The notes under the pieces are model-generated. The model had not been told where the DNA came from and did not search any database. It worked only from the letters and a program-made list of their open reading frames with translations. From Mesorhizobium sp. (GTDB lineage Bacteria > Pseudomonadota > Alphaproteobacteria > Rhizobiales > Rhizobiaceae), in assembly GCA_004020545.1 (NCBI GenBank), contig SAQE01000002.1, forward strand, positions 186,001 through 250,000: DNA of 64,000 nucleotides, given 5' to 3'. A program made the position numbers and the translations under genes. Each line of letters begins with the position of its first letter. The first letter of the stretch is position 1. This document shows, one piece after another, positions 28,257 to 37,666 of this stretch.

Positions 28257-30479
28257 ATGAACGAGGCAGTTCGAGATCCGGCCAAGCCGACCAATGGGCC
28301 GATCATCGAGATCGAGAACCTCTCGATCTCCTTCTTCACACGCAAGGGCGAGATACCGGCCGTGATGGACTTTTCCTGCACGGTCATGCCCGGCGAAGCG
28401 ATGGGCATCGTCGGCGAATCCGGCTGCGGCAAGTCGACCGTGTCGCTCGGCATCATGCGCGACCTCTCCAACATCGGGAAGATCGTCGGCGGCCGTATCA
28501 AGTTCCAGGGCCGGGACATGGGCGAAATGTCCGACGAGGAACTGCGCGCCATCCGCGGCAACAAGATCGCCATGATCTACCAAGAGCCGATGGCGAGCCT
28601 CAATCCGGCGATGAAGGTCGGCCGGCAATTGATGGAAGTGCCGCTGATCCACGACAAGGTCTCGAAGGATGAGGCCTACAAAAGGGCGCTCGAGATGGTG
28701 CGCGCGGTGAAGCTGCCCGATCCGGAGCGCATGATGCGCTCCTATCCACATCAGCTTTCCGGCGGCCAGCAGCAGCGTATCGTCATCGCCATGGCGCTGC
28801 TGTCGAAACCGGCACTGCTTCTGCTCGACGAGCCGACGACGGCGCTCGACGTCACTGTCGAGGCCGGCATCGTCGAGCTGGTCAAGGGTCTCGGCGAGAA
28901 GTTCGGCACCTCGATGATCTTCGTGTCGCACAATCTCGGCCTCATCCTCGAGACCTGCGACAAGATCACGGTGATGTATTCCGGCGAGGCGGTCGAGACC
29001 GGCAAGATCAAGGACGTCTTCGACCGGATGCGCCACCCCTATACGCAAGGGCTGTTCCGCTCGATCCCGCTGCCCGGGGCCGACAAGAATTCGCGGCCGC
29101 TGATCTCCATTCCCGGGCAATTGCCGCTGCCGCACGAGCGGCCGAAGGGCTGCAATTTCGGCCCGCGCTGTCACCATTTCGTCGAGGGTGTCTGCAACGC
29201 CGCCGAAATCCCGATGATCGCCGTCGATGGGCATGAGGGCCATTTTTCGCGCTGTGTGCGCTTCAACGAGATCGACTGGGAAGCGCTGCCGCCCGGCGCC
29301 AAGAAGGTCAATGAGAAGGTCGAGCCCGGCGCGCCGGTGCTCAAGATCGACGATCTCAAGAAGTACTATAAAGTCGGCGGCAGCGAAGTTTTCGGCTCCA
29401 GCGAAGGTCGTGTCGTCAAGGCCAACGAGACCATTTCGTTCACCGCGCGCGAGTCGGAGACGGTCGCGATCGTCGGCGAGTCCGGCTGCGGGAAGTCGAC
29501 GCTAGCCAAGGTGCTTCTGGGGCTTGAGACCGCAAGCTCGGGCACGGTGACGCTCGGCAACAAGGAGATCCAGTCGACCGGCATCGAGAGCCGCAGCGTC
29601 GAGACCGTGTCCTCGATCCAGATGGTGTTCCAGAATCCGTTCGACACGCTGAACCCCAGCCACACGGTCGGCTCGCAGATCATCCGCACGCTGGAGAAGT
29701 TCAACGTCGGCAAGACGGTCGCCGAGCGGCGCAAGCGCATGCTGGAACTGCTCGACCTGGTCAAGCTGCCGCGCGCCTTCGAGACCCGCAAGCCACGCCA
29801 GCTCTCGGGCGGCCAGAAGCAGCGCATCGGCGTGGCGCGCGCCTTCGCCGGCGACGCCAAGGTGGTGGTGGCCGACGAGCCGGTCTCGGCACTCGACGTC
29901 TCGGTGCAGGCGGCGGTGACCGAGCTGTTGATGGACATCCAGCGCAAGAACAAGACGACGATGCTGTTCATCAGCCACGACCTGTCGGTGGTGCGCTACA
30001 TCGCCGACCGCGTGGTGGTCATGTATCTCGGCTATATCGTCGAGCAAGGCACGACGGACCAGATATTCTCGCCGCCCTACCATCCCTATACGGAGGCGCT
30101 GTTGTCGGCGATCCCGATCGCCGACACCAGCGTGGTCAAGAAGCATATCGTGCTCGAGGGCGACATCCCGTCGGCGATGAACCCGCCGACAGGCTGCCCG
30201 TTCCAGACGCGCTGCGGCTACAAGAAGCTGGTCCCGGACAATCTGTGCGAGACCAAGGTGCCGCCGGTGAAGAACCTCGGCGACGGCCATATGAGCCTGT
30301 GCTGGCTGGCCGACGACGTGCTGGCGAAGATGGAGCCGGTCATCAAGTTCGACAAGGAGCACGCGGCGCATGAGGGCGTGCCGGACGATGCGCCTCAGGG
30401 CACGGGCCCGGGCTTTGCCGGTGCGCCGCCCAAGCGTCCGCATGGCAAGAAGCCGAAGCCGAACCAAAGCGCGTCGTGA
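28257..30479 (+). CDS. Fused two-domain ABC ATPase (DppD-DppF type)
   Basis: A 740-residue protein carrying two complete nucleotide-binding domains. The first has GESGCGKST near residue 53, LSGGQQQRIVIAMAL and LLLDEPTTALDVT. The second has GESGCGKST near 407, LSGGQKQRIGVARAF and VVADEPVSALDVS. Each ends in an oligopeptide-transporter C-terminal segment with cysteines (GCNFGPRCHHFVEGVC; GCPFQTRCGYKK). Most systems encode these as separate DppD and DppF. ATG at 28257 is preferred because GGAG lies about 8 nt upstream; an alternative ATG at 28209 overlaps the permease stop and adds 16 residues. Confidence 0.93.
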   Translation: MNEAVRDPAKPTNGPIIEIENLSISFFTRKGEIPAVMDFSCTVMPGEAMGIVGESGCGKSTVSLGIMRDLSNIGKIVGGRIKFQGRDMGEMSDEELRAIRGNKIAMIYQEPMASLNPAMKVGRQLMEVPLIHDKVSKDEAYKRALEMVRAVKLPDPERMMRSYPHQLSGGQQQRIVIAMALLSKPALLLLDEPTTALDVTVEAGIVELVKGLGEKFGTSMIFVSHNLGLILETCDKITVMYSGEAVETGKIKDVFDRMRHPYTQGLFRSIPLPGADKNSRPLISIPGQLPLPHERPKGCNFGPRCHHFVEGVCNAAEIPMIAVDGHEGHFSRCVRFNEIDWEALPPGAKKVNEKVEPGAPVLKIDDLKKYYKVGGSEVFGSSEGRVVKANETISFTARESETVAIVGESGCGKSTLAKVLLGLETASSGTVTLGNKEIQSTGIESRSVETVSSIQMVFQNPFDTLNPSHTVGSQIIRTLEKFNVGKTVAERRKRMLELLDLVKLPRAFETRKPRQLSGGQKQRIGVARAFAGDAKVVVADEPVSALDVSVQAAVTELLMDIQRKNKTTMLFISHDLSVVRYIADRVVVMYLGYIVEQGTTDQIFSPPYHPYTEALLSAIPIADTSVVKKHIVLEGDIPSAMNPPTGCPFQTRCGYKKLVPDNLCETKVPPVKNLGDGHMSLCWLADDVLAKMEPVIKFDKEHAAHEGVPDDAPQGTGPGFAGAPPKRPHGKKPKPNQSAS

Positions 30480-30481
30480 CG

Positions 30482-30570
30482 AAACGGATTCAGGCGACGC
30501 GCTTTAGTCTTTGTTTTGATGCATGTCGCTTTCCCAAAACCGCTGCGCACCTTTGGGCGACATGCATTAG
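30482..30570 (+). repeat. Dispersed palindromic repeat, type B, copy 2 (full length)
   Basis: It begins with an outer hairpin region (GGCGACGCGCTTTAGTCTTTG), then GATGCATGTCGC, CCCAAAA, the loop CCGCTGCGCAC, and CTTTGGGCGACATGCAT. The stem ATGCATGTCG / CGACATGCAT is perfect. It lies just after the importer operon and may end or stabilise its transcript. Confidence 0.8.
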
Positions 30571-30608
30571 ATGAGGCGGGCAGCGCTGACTTCAAATACG
30601 CGCCGCCG

Positions 30609-31199
30609 CTAGCTGCCGCATTGCCGTAACTGCGTGGCGTAGTCGCGGGCCATCTGGTCGGTGGCGCGCGCATAGTTCTGCACGCCGGCGTCACCGCGAT
30701 TGCCGCGGCCGTAGGCGCTCCAGCCGAGATAATAAGCAAGGTAGAGATTGTAGGTGTCGTTGCGGGCGACGCCGAACGTGTCGGCGGTCTTGGAATGATA
30801 CCAGCCGACGAAATCGACGGCGTCGGCGAAACGGCTGCGGCGCGCCGCCCAGTTGCCGGTTTCCATCTGATATTGCGACCAGGTGCCGTCGAGCGCCTGC
30901 GAGTAGCCGGCAGCGCTGGAGACATGCTTCCAGGGGATGAAGCCCAGCAGCTTGGTCCGTGGCGGGCGGGCGTTGCTCTTGAAGCCGGATTCCTTGCGCA
31001 CCGTCGCCATCAGCACCGGAACGGAAACGCCGTATTTTCGCTCGGTGCGTTCCGCGGCCGACTGCCAGTTGTCGAACCAGCCGTCATTCTGGTCGAAGAC
31101 GGCGCAGACATTGTTGATATGGCTGGGCGCCGTCGCGCAGGCCGAAAGCGCCAGCAGCATGGAGACAGCGACAATTTTACTAAAACTCGACATACGCAT
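30609..31199 (-). CDS. Lytic transglycosylase-like lipoprotein
   Basis: A 196-residue protein with a lipoprotein signal (LLALSAC, lipidated Cys about residue 21). Residues about 60-130 resemble an SLT-type transglycosylase fold, with VLMATVRKESGF carrying the presumed catalytic Glu and GYSQALDGTWSQYQ following. It would cleave glycan strands of peptidoglycan from its membrane anchor. It is convergent with the importer operon, from which a type B repeat separates it. A second ATG lies two codons into the gene. Confidence 0.82.
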   Translation of the reverse strand: MRMSSFSKIVAVSMLLALSACATAPSHINNVCAVFDQNDGWFDNWQSAAERTERKYGVSVPVLMATVRKESGFKSNARPPRTKLLGFIPWKHVSSAAGYSQALDGTWSQYQMETGNWAARRSRFADAVDFVGWYHSKTADTFGVARNDTYNLYLAYYLGWSAYGRGNRGDAGVQNYARATDQMARDYATQLRQCGS

Positions 31200-31403
31200 T
31201 GGAAGACGAATAGGCCGAAATCATAAAAGGAGTCTTGCCAGCTTCCTTAACATCGGCCGGAGGCAGGTCGTTCTTGGCGATATCAATATTTCGCCTATAT
31301 GCGTCGTATTTCTTTCCATTGGTTTTGAAAAATGCCGCCTTGGCTAAAATCACGCCGGCAAATGACGAATTCCTGACAGCAGCCGTTTCGCGTCGGCGCT
31401 CTG

Positions 31404-32951
31404 ATGCGCTGCATGACAGAACCAAGACGAAAGCGCGGCGCCGAGCGGACCAGCAACCGGGGGCCCGCCGCCATTCCCCAACTGCCGCCGCGACGCGTGG
31501 TCAGTCCTTACCCGCCGATGGCGGTGCTTTCGGCCGACCAGATCGAGGCCATCCACCAGGCATCGATGCATATCCTGGAAAATTTCGGCATCGAGGTAAT
31601 GAGTCCGCGGGCGCTGTCGCTATTCGAGCGCGCCGGCGCCAGGGTTGATCGCGGCTCGATGAATGTGCGCGTCGATCGCGGCATGGTCGAGGAGGCGCTG
31701 AAGACGACGCGCGCCAGCTACACGCTCACCCCACGCAACTCGGCCCGCGCCATCCATCTCGGCGGCAACACCATCAACTTCACGCTGGTCGCCGGACCGC
31801 CCAACGTGCATGATATGGAACGTGGCCGCCGCGCCGGCAACCTCGCTGACTATTGCGATCTCGTCCGGCTGGCGCAGCATTTCAACTGCATCCACATGCT
31901 CGGCAACCAAGTCTGCGCGCCGATCGAGCTGCCGGCGAACTCGCGCCATCTCGACACCTATTTCGCCAATCTGACGCTGACCGACAAATGCTTCCATGTC
32001 TCGGCGATCGGCCGGGGCAGGGCGCTGGACGGCATCGAGATGATGGCCATCTCACGTGGATTAACGCTCGAGCAGATGAGCGAGGATCCGGGCATCGCGA
32101 CGATCATTTCCGTCAACTCGCCGCGCCGCTTCGACGAGATGATGGCCGAAGGGCTGATGACCATGGCCGAATACGGCCAGTCGGTGGCGGTGACGCCGTT
32201 CACGCTGATGGGGGCGATGAGCCCGGTGACGCTCGCCGGCGCGCTGGCGCAGCAGAACGCCGAGGCGCTGTTCGGCATCGTGCTGTCGCAGCTTGTGCGC
32301 CCCGGCGCGCCGGTGATGTACGGCGCCTTCACCTCCAATGTCGACATGAAGTCCGGCGCGCCGGCTTTCGGCACGCCGGAAAACACCAAAGCCAACATCG
32401 CCTCAGGGCAATTGGCGCGTCGCTATAATCTGCCGTACCGGACGACGCCCGGCTCGGCCTCCAATGCCGCCGACGCGCAAGGCGCCTATGAGACGCTGAT
32501 GGCGCTGTGGGGCGCGGTGCTCGGCCATGGCAATCTCGTCTACCACGCAGCCGGCTGGCAGGAAGGCGGGCTGACGGCCTCGTTCGAGAAGCTCATCATC
32601 GATGTGGAGTTGATCCAGCACATGATGGAATTCCTGCGGCCGATCGTGGTCGACGAGGCAGAGCTTGCGGTCGAGGCGCTGGGCGCGGTGCCGACCGGCG
32701 GCCATTTCTTCGGTGAGCCGCATACGCTGGAGCGCTACGCTACCGCCTTCTATCAGCCCATGCTTTCCAACTGGCAGAACTACGAAGCATGGCAGGAGGC
32801 CGGCGCGCTGGACACGACGGCGCGCGCGACACGGCTCTGGAAAAAGGCGCTGGAGGAATATGTCCAGCCGGCCATGGATCCCGCCGTGCGCGAGGCGCTT
32901 GAAGCCTATGTCGCACGCCGCAAGGAAGCGATCGGGCAGGGCGAGCCGTGA
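31404..32951 (+). CDS. Trimethylamine/glycine-betaine methyltransferase family protein (MttB-like, no pyrrolysine)
   Basis: A 515-residue MttB-superfamily protein. Family features include ILENFGIEVMSPRAL, YTLTPRNSARAIHLGG, VNSPRRFDEMM and the C-terminal GHFFGEPHTLERY. The frame has no internal amber codon, so it belongs to the non-pyrrolysine branch, where a characterised member demethylates glycine betaine using a corrinoid protein. No corrinoid protein or reactivase is encoded nearby. The next gene, 240 bp downstream on the same strand, is a dimethylglycine dehydrogenase, the natural next step if the product is dimethylglycine. An ATG at 31413 is an alternative start. Confidence 0.88.
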   Translation: MRCMTEPRRKRGAERTSNRGPAAIPQLPPRRVVSPYPPMAVLSADQIEAIHQASMHILENFGIEVMSPRALSLFERAGARVDRGSMNVRVDRGMVEEALKTTRASYTLTPRNSARAIHLGGNTINFTLVAGPPNVHDMERGRRAGNLADYCDLVRLAQHFNCIHMLGNQVCAPIELPANSRHLDTYFANLTLTDKCFHVSAIGRGRALDGIEMMAISRGLTLEQMSEDPGIATIISVNSPRRFDEMMAEGLMTMAEYGQSVAVTPFTLMGAMSPVTLAGALAQQNAEALFGIVLSQLVRPGAPVMYGAFTSNVDMKSGAPAFGTPENTKANIASGQLARRYNLPYRTTPGSASNAADAQGAYETLMALWGAVLGHGNLVYHAAGWQEGGLTASFEKLIIDVELIQHMMEFLRPIVVDEAELAVEALGAVPTGGHFFGEPHTLERYATAFYQPMLSNWQNYEAWQEAGALDTTARATRLWKKALEEYVQPAMDPAVREALEAYVARRKEAIGQGEP

Positions 32952-32961
32952 GTTTCTTGGC

Positions 32962-33139
32962 GTCGGCGCGAGGCACCCCCCTCTGCCCTACCGGGCATCT
33001 CCGCCTCAAGGGGGGAGATTGGCTGTCCCGATTTCTTTCGCCAGCCGCCAACGTCGAAGGGTGGGCGGCGAGGCTGCCACTGCTGATCTCCCCCCTTGAG
33101 GGGGAGATCGCCGGCAGGCCAGAGGGGGGTGCTTGGCGC
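32962..33139. repeat. Type C element, copy 3
   Basis: The arms begin GGCGCGAGGCACCCCCCTCT and end with the near complement. Inner hairpins are built from CTCAAGGGGGGAGAT and ATCTCCCCCCTTGAG. The centre TTTCGCCAGCCGCCAACGTC matches the centres at 9908-10087 and, inverted, 7566-7745. It fills most of the space between the MttB-like and dimethylglycine dehydrogenase genes. Confidence 0.8.
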
Positions 33140-33192
33140 TGCCTTTCTGATTCACTTTATCTTCCCAACTCCCTGATATCAGAGAAAACCCC

Positions 33193-35634
33193 ATGAAGTC
33201 GCATGCAAAGGTCGTGGTTATCGGCGGCGGTGTCGTCGGATGTTCCGTGCTGTTCCATCTTGCCCGCCACGGCTGGACCGATGTCGTGCTTCTGGAACGC
33301 GACGAGCTGACCTCGGGCTCGACCTGGCATGCGGCTGGCGGCATGCATACCATCAATGGCGATCCCAACGTCGCCAAGCTGCAGAAATACACGATCTCGC
33401 TCTACAAGGAGATCGAGGAGCTGTCCGGCCAGGCGACCGGTGTGCATCTCACCGGCGGGGTGCTGTTGGCGGCGAGCGAGGCGCGGCTCGATTGGCTGCG
33501 CGGCGTGGTTTCCAAGGGCCGCTATCTCGGCATCGACCTCGAGGTGATCTCGGCGAAGGAAGCGGCCGAGCTGATGCCGCTCATCGATCCGAAGCAATTC
33601 GTCGGCGCGGTGCGCAACAAGGAGGACGGCCATCTCGACCCGTCCGGCGTGACGCATGCCTATGCCAAGGCCGCGCGTAAACTGGGCGCCGAGGTCGAGC
33701 GCTTCACCAAGGTCGAGGACATCGTGCGCCGCCCAGATGGCCTGTGGCGCGTCATCACCGACAAGGGCGAGGTGGTGGCCGAGCATGTCGTCAATGCCGG
33801 GGGACTGTGGGCGCGCGAGGTCGGCCGCATGGTCGGGCTCGAGCTGCCGGTGCTGGCGATGGAGCACATGTACCTGATCACCGAGGACATGCCGGAGGTT
33901 GCCGACTGGAACAAGAAGACCGGCACCGAGATCATCCACGCGGTCGATTTCGACGGCGAGCTCTATCTGCGCCAGGAGCGCGGCGGCATGCTGATGGGCA
34001 CTTATGAAAAGGCGAACAAGGTCTGGTCCGAATTCTCCACACCTTGGAATTTCGGCCATGAACTGCTGGAGCCGGATATCGACCGCATCGCGCCGTCGCT
34101 GGAAGTCGGTTTCCGCCATTTTCCGGCTTTCCAGAAGACGGGCATCAAGCAGATCATCAATGGCCCGTTCACCTTTGCGCCGGACGGCAATCCGCTGGTC
34201 GGCCCGGTGCGCGGCCTGCCGGGCTTCTGGGTCGCCTGCGGCGTCATGGCGGGCTTTTCTCAAGGGGGCGGCGTTGGCCTCGCGCTCTCCAACTGGATGA
34301 TCGAAGGCGACCCCGGCGCCGATATCTGGGCGATGGACGTTGCGCGCTACGGCGACTGGGCGACGATGGCCTATACCAACGCCAAGGTGCGCGAGAACTA
34401 TTCGCGCCGCTTCTCGATCCGCTTCCCCAATGAGGAGCTGCCCGCCGGACGTCCGCTCAAGACGACGCCGGTCTACGACACACTGTGCGCCAAGGGCGCG
34501 CAATGGGGCGTGGCCTATGGGCTGGAGGTGCCGCTCTGGTTTGCGCCCGAAGGCGTCAAGGACGAGTTCTCGTGGCGGCGCTCGAGCGACTTCAATCATG
34601 TCGCCAAGGAAGTGGCTGCGGTACGCAGCGGCGTCGGCCTGTCGGAGATTTCGAGCTTTGCCAAATACAACGTGACGGGAGAGGGCGCCGCCGCCTGGCT
34701 CGACCGCATGCTCGCCTGCAAGCTTCCCAAGCCCGGTCGCATGACGCTGGCGCCGATGCTGAAGGAAGACGGCAAGCTGATCGGCGACTTCACGCTTGCC
34801 AATATCGGTGCCCCCAATACGAACAGCAACGATTGGTTCATCGCTGGCTCCGGTGTCGCCGAGCAGTACCATATGCGATGGTTCGAGGCGCATCTGCCCA
34901 AGGACGGCTCGGTGCGCATCGAGGCGCCGGGGCAGAAGCTCACCGGTCTCGCCATCGCCGGCCCGAAGGCGAGGGAGGTGCTGGCCAAGGTCAGCCGCGC
35001 CGACGTCTCGAATGCCGCATTCCCCTTCATGGCGGTTGCGAGGATGGATATCGGCATAGCGCCTTGTCTTGTCGGCCGCGTGAGCTATACCGGCGATCTC
35101 GGCTACGAGATCTGGGTGGCGCCGGAATATCAGCGTGCCGCTTACCAGGCGCTGATGGCAGCAGGCGAGGAATTCGGCATCGGCCTGTTCGGATCGCGCG
35201 CGCTCAATGCGCTCAGGCTCGAAAAGAACTACGGCTCATGGGCGCGCGAATACCGGCCGATTTATGGGCCGCTGGAAGCGGGGCTCGACCGTTTCGTCGC
35301 CTTTGGCAAGGAGGCCGATTTCATCGGCAAGGAAGCAGCGCTCGTCGAGCGCAAGCAAGGCGGCAAGCTGAGGCTGCGCGCCTTCATCGTCGAGGCAGAC
35401 GATGCCGATGTCATCGGCGACGAGGCGATCTGGCATGATGGCGTCGTGCGCGGCTGGGTGACCTCGGGCGGCTATGCTCATCATTCGAAGAAGTCGATTG
35501 CCATGGGCTACGTGCCGAAGGAGATCGCCGACAAGCCGGACGGCTTCGAGATCGAAATCCTCGGCAAGCGCCATGCGGCGCGTGTTCAGCCTGCACCGCT
35601 GTTCGACGCCGATTTCGAGCGGATGCGCGCCTGA
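33193..35634 (+). CDS. Dimethylglycine/sarcosine dehydrogenase-like flavoprotein with GcvT domain
   Basis: An 813-residue two-part enzyme. Residues 1-400 form a DAO-type FAD domain, with the dinucleotide motif VVVIGGGVVGCS and STWHAAGG containing His 46, the position covalently flavinylated in dimethylglycine dehydrogenase. Residues about 430-810 form a GcvT-like aminomethyltransferase domain (GLSEISSFAKYNVTGEGAA, ALNALRLEKNYGSW) that captures the released one-carbon unit on tetrahydrofolate. The family oxidatively demethylates dimethylglycine or sarcosine. The pairing with an MttB-like gene upstream suggests glycine-betaine breakdown; the exact substrate is uncertain. Confidence 0.9.
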   Translation: MKSHAKVVVIGGGVVGCSVLFHLARHGWTDVVLLERDELTSGSTWHAAGGMHTINGDPNVAKLQKYTISLYKEIEELSGQATGVHLTGGVLLAASEARLDWLRGVVSKGRYLGIDLEVISAKEAAELMPLIDPKQFVGAVRNKEDGHLDPSGVTHAYAKAARKLGAEVERFTKVEDIVRRPDGLWRVITDKGEVVAEHVVNAGGLWAREVGRMVGLELPVLAMEHMYLITEDMPEVADWNKKTGTEIIHAVDFDGELYLRQERGGMLMGTYEKANKVWSEFSTPWNFGHELLEPDIDRIAPSLEVGFRHFPAFQKTGIKQIINGPFTFAPDGNPLVGPVRGLPGFWVACGVMAGFSQGGGVGLALSNWMIEGDPGADIWAMDVARYGDWATMAYTNAKVRENYSRRFSIRFPNEELPAGRPLKTTPVYDTLCAKGAQWGVAYGLEVPLWFAPEGVKDEFSWRRSSDFNHVAKEVAAVRSGVGLSEISSFAKYNVTGEGAAAWLDRMLACKLPKPGRMTLAPMLKEDGKLIGDFTLANIGAPNTNSNDWFIAGSGVAEQYHMRWFEAHLPKDGSVRIEAPGQKLTGLAIAGPKAREVLAKVSRADVSNAAFPFMAVARMDIGIAPCLVGRVSYTGDLGYEIWVAPEYQRAAYQALMAAGEEFGIGLFGSRALNALRLEKNYGSWAREYRPIYGPLEAGLDRFVAFGKEADFIGKEAALVERKQGGKLRLRAFIVEADDADVIGDEAIWHDGVVRGWVTSGGYAHHSKKSIAMGYVPKEIADKPDGFEIEILGKRHAARVQPAPLFDADFERMRA

Positions 35635-35658
35635 ACCAGGCGCGCATGTCTCGGCAGA

Positions 35659-36051
35659 TCAGGCGCTGCGGCGGTTGTCCAGCGCGAAGGCGCCGGGGCC
35701 GGCGAGGATCAGATAGAGGAAAATGAAGCAGAAGGAGATCGCCGCGTCGCCACCATTGTTGACGGGGAAGAAGTCGCGCGGCATGTGCGCCACGAAATAG
35801 GCGATCGCCATTTCTCCGGCGAGAAGGAAGGCGACCGGGCGGGTGAAAAGGCCAAGGGCCAGCAGGATGCCGCCGGCGAATTCGAGAATGGCGGCAGCTG
35901 TCGTCAGCCCGGTGAGGGCATGCGGCTCGGCGCTGATCGGGAAGTTGAACAGCTTCTGTGAGCCATGTTCGATGAACTGCAAGGCGGTCATGATGCGGAG
36001 TGCGCCCAGAGCCTGCGGCTGATAGCGGGCGAGACCTTCAAAAAGCTTCAT
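35659..36051 (-). CDS. DoxX family membrane protein
   Basis: A 130-residue protein with four predicted membrane helices. It starts MKLFEGLARYQPQALGALRIMTAL and contains the DoxX features EHGSQKL and AILEFAGGILLALGLFTRP. The biochemical role of the family is poorly defined; members are often linked to quinone or redox metabolism. It is convergent with the dimethylglycine dehydrogenase gene and divergent from the small secreted protein gene. Confidence 0.88.
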   Translation of the reverse strand: MKLFEGLARYQPQALGALRIMTALQFIEHGSQKLFNFPISAEPHALTGLTTAAAILEFAGGILLALGLFTRPVAFLLAGEMAIAYFVAHMPRDFFPVNNGGDAAISFCFIFLYLILAGPGAFALDNRRSA

Positions 36052-36250
36052 CTAAAACTCCATTTTACCCCTCGCGACCGGCCATAAGTTATCGTGCGAC
36101 AATGGATCACTGACTTCCCTCCGCCTGCCATCAACATTCGGTGAGTGGCATGGTTTCATCGCCTCGGTGTGCTATCGCAATAGTTGCAATTGTCTCCCTA
36201 TGGTTGTATTAATATTCGAATACACCAAACCATGCGGGAATCCCTTTGCC

Positions 36251-36739
36251 ATGAAAAAAGTCGCCATCAGCCTATTCGCAATCCTTGCAGGCACGAGCTT
36301 CGCCATGGCCGGCGACGCGGGCTGCGATGCCTTCAAATGGCCGGTGACACGAGAGCAAGCCCTGTTTCCGGCGGCGCCCGCCGCGCAGTCCGGCGCTGCG
36401 CTGACGGTTGGGCAAGCGATGGATTTCACACTCGCAGCGGTCGACACGATCAGCTTTGAAGTGCCACCGCAACGTGCACCGGCAGCCGGCACGTTCGGCG
36501 CGACGGCAAGCGTGATCGTGCCCCCTGAAGGCGAGCTTCAGTTCAGCCTGTCGGATGAGGCCTGGATTGATATCGTGCAGGACGGCCATGCCGTGAAGTC
36601 AGCGGGTTTCAGCGGCGTGAAGACCTGCCCGGGCATTCGCAAGAGCGTACGCTTCAAGCTGTCCGCCGGTCCGGCCACCGTTCAGCTCAGCGGCGCGAAG
36701 AAGGCCGATCTCAAGGTGGCGGTGCTGACGCCGGAGTGA
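36251..36739 (+). CDS. Small secreted protein of unknown function
   Basis: A 162-residue protein with a clear signal peptide (MKKVAISLFAILAGTSFAMA). The mature part is rich in beta-forming residues and has two cysteines far apart (GCDAFKWP and KTCPGIRKS) that could form one disulfide. It includes EGELQFSLSDEAWIDI. I do not recognise the family. The start at 36251 is set by the signal peptide; a longer frame upstream reads into AT-rich non-coding sequence. It is convergent with the VOC protein gene, with 35 bp between the stops. Confidence 0.75.
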   Translation: MKKVAISLFAILAGTSFAMAGDAGCDAFKWPVTREQALFPAAPAAQSGAALTVGQAMDFTLAAVDTISFEVPPQRAPAAGTFGATASVIVPPEGELQFSLSDEAWIDIVQDGHAVKSAGFSGVKTCPGIRKSVRFKLSAGPATVQLSGAKKADLKVAVLTPE

Positions 36740-36774
36740 CCGGCGCCAGCTGATCGAATGAAACCGCGTCGCGC

Positions 36775-37551
36775 CTACCGCACGGGTGCCAGCAGCGCGA
36801 AATGCGCGCCCTGCGGATCCTGGCACTGGACGACCCATTGCGCGCTCGGCACTTCCATCGGACCCATCAGCACCTTGCCGCCATTATCGGTGACGCGCTT
36901 GGCCGCGGCGTCGATCGCATCGACGTTGAAGTAGAACTGCCAGACCGGGACCGGGATCTGCGGCGGCTTGTTCATCATGCCGCCGCCGGACTCAGATCCG
37001 GCGCCGAACGTCTGGTAGATGCCCATCTCGCCCATGTCGAACTGGCCGGCGCTCTCCCAGCCGAACTGGCTTGAATAGAAGTCGAACGCCGCCTTCCAGT
37101 CCGAGGTGTAGAGCTCGTGCCAGCCGACATGGCCGGGCGTCGTGGCTGGCACCGGCGGCTGGTCCGGCTGGTTGGGCTGCAGGAACATGAAGGTCGCGCC
37201 CTGCGGGTCGGCAACGACGGCGAAGCGGCCGACGCCTGGAATGTCATCCGGCGCGCGGTGGACGGAACCGCCCGCATCCTGCAGCGCCTTCGTCGAGGCG
37301 TCGACATCCTTGGTATAGATATAGCCCAGCCAGGCTGGCGGCATGCCCATCTTGACGGCGTCTTCAGGCATCGTCATCAGCCCGCCGACGCCGCGCACGC
37401 TGGAATTCATCACGATGTAGCGCGGCATGCCGGGCGCCTTGTCGAAGGGCTCGGCCCGCCAGCCGACAACGGCGGTGTAAAAAGCCTCGGCGGCGTCGAG
37501 GTCGGTGGTCATCAGTTCATACCAGAAGAAAGGTTGGGGGGAATTCGGCAT
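36775..37551 (-). CDS. VOC family protein with two glyoxalase-like domains
   Basis: A 258-residue tandem VOC protein. The first half begins QPFFWYELMTTDLDAAEAFY and the second GHVGWHELYTSDWKAAFDFY, giving two beta-alpha-beta-beta-beta modules. Both end in segments rich in PQGA (DPQGATFMFL, DPQGAHFALL). Members include glyoxalases, ring-cleaving dioxygenases and resistance proteins; this two-domain subgroup is usually just called VOC or glyoxalase/bleomycin resistance. ATG at 37551 follows GAGGAG. A longer frame upstream begins inside a type B repeat and is rejected. Confidence 0.88.
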   Translation of the reverse strand: MPNSPQPFFWYELMTTDLDAAEAFYTAVVGWRAEPFDKAPGMPRYIVMNSSVRGVGGLMTMPEDAVKMGMPPAWLGYIYTKDVDASTKALQDAGGSVHRAPDDIPGVGRFAVVADPQGATFMFLQPNQPDQPPVPATTPGHVGWHELYTSDWKAAFDFYSSQFGWESAGQFDMGEMGIYQTFGAGSESGGGMMNKPPQIPVPVWQFYFNVDAIDAAAKRVTDNGGKVLMGPMEVPSAQWVVQCQDPQGAHFALLAPVR

Positions 37552-37666
37552 TTTCGGTCTCCTCACCGGTTCGGGCTGCGATCGCGCTTCCATCCATCCT
37601 AGGACGATCTCGGCGACAGAAATCCGACATCTGGGCCATAAATCGAGGACGGCAAGGCGCTGGTGC

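Noticed and set aside
31404..32951. Pyrrolysine-containing MttB
   Set aside because: The frame has no internal TAG and is full length, so it belongs to the non-pyrrolysine branch.
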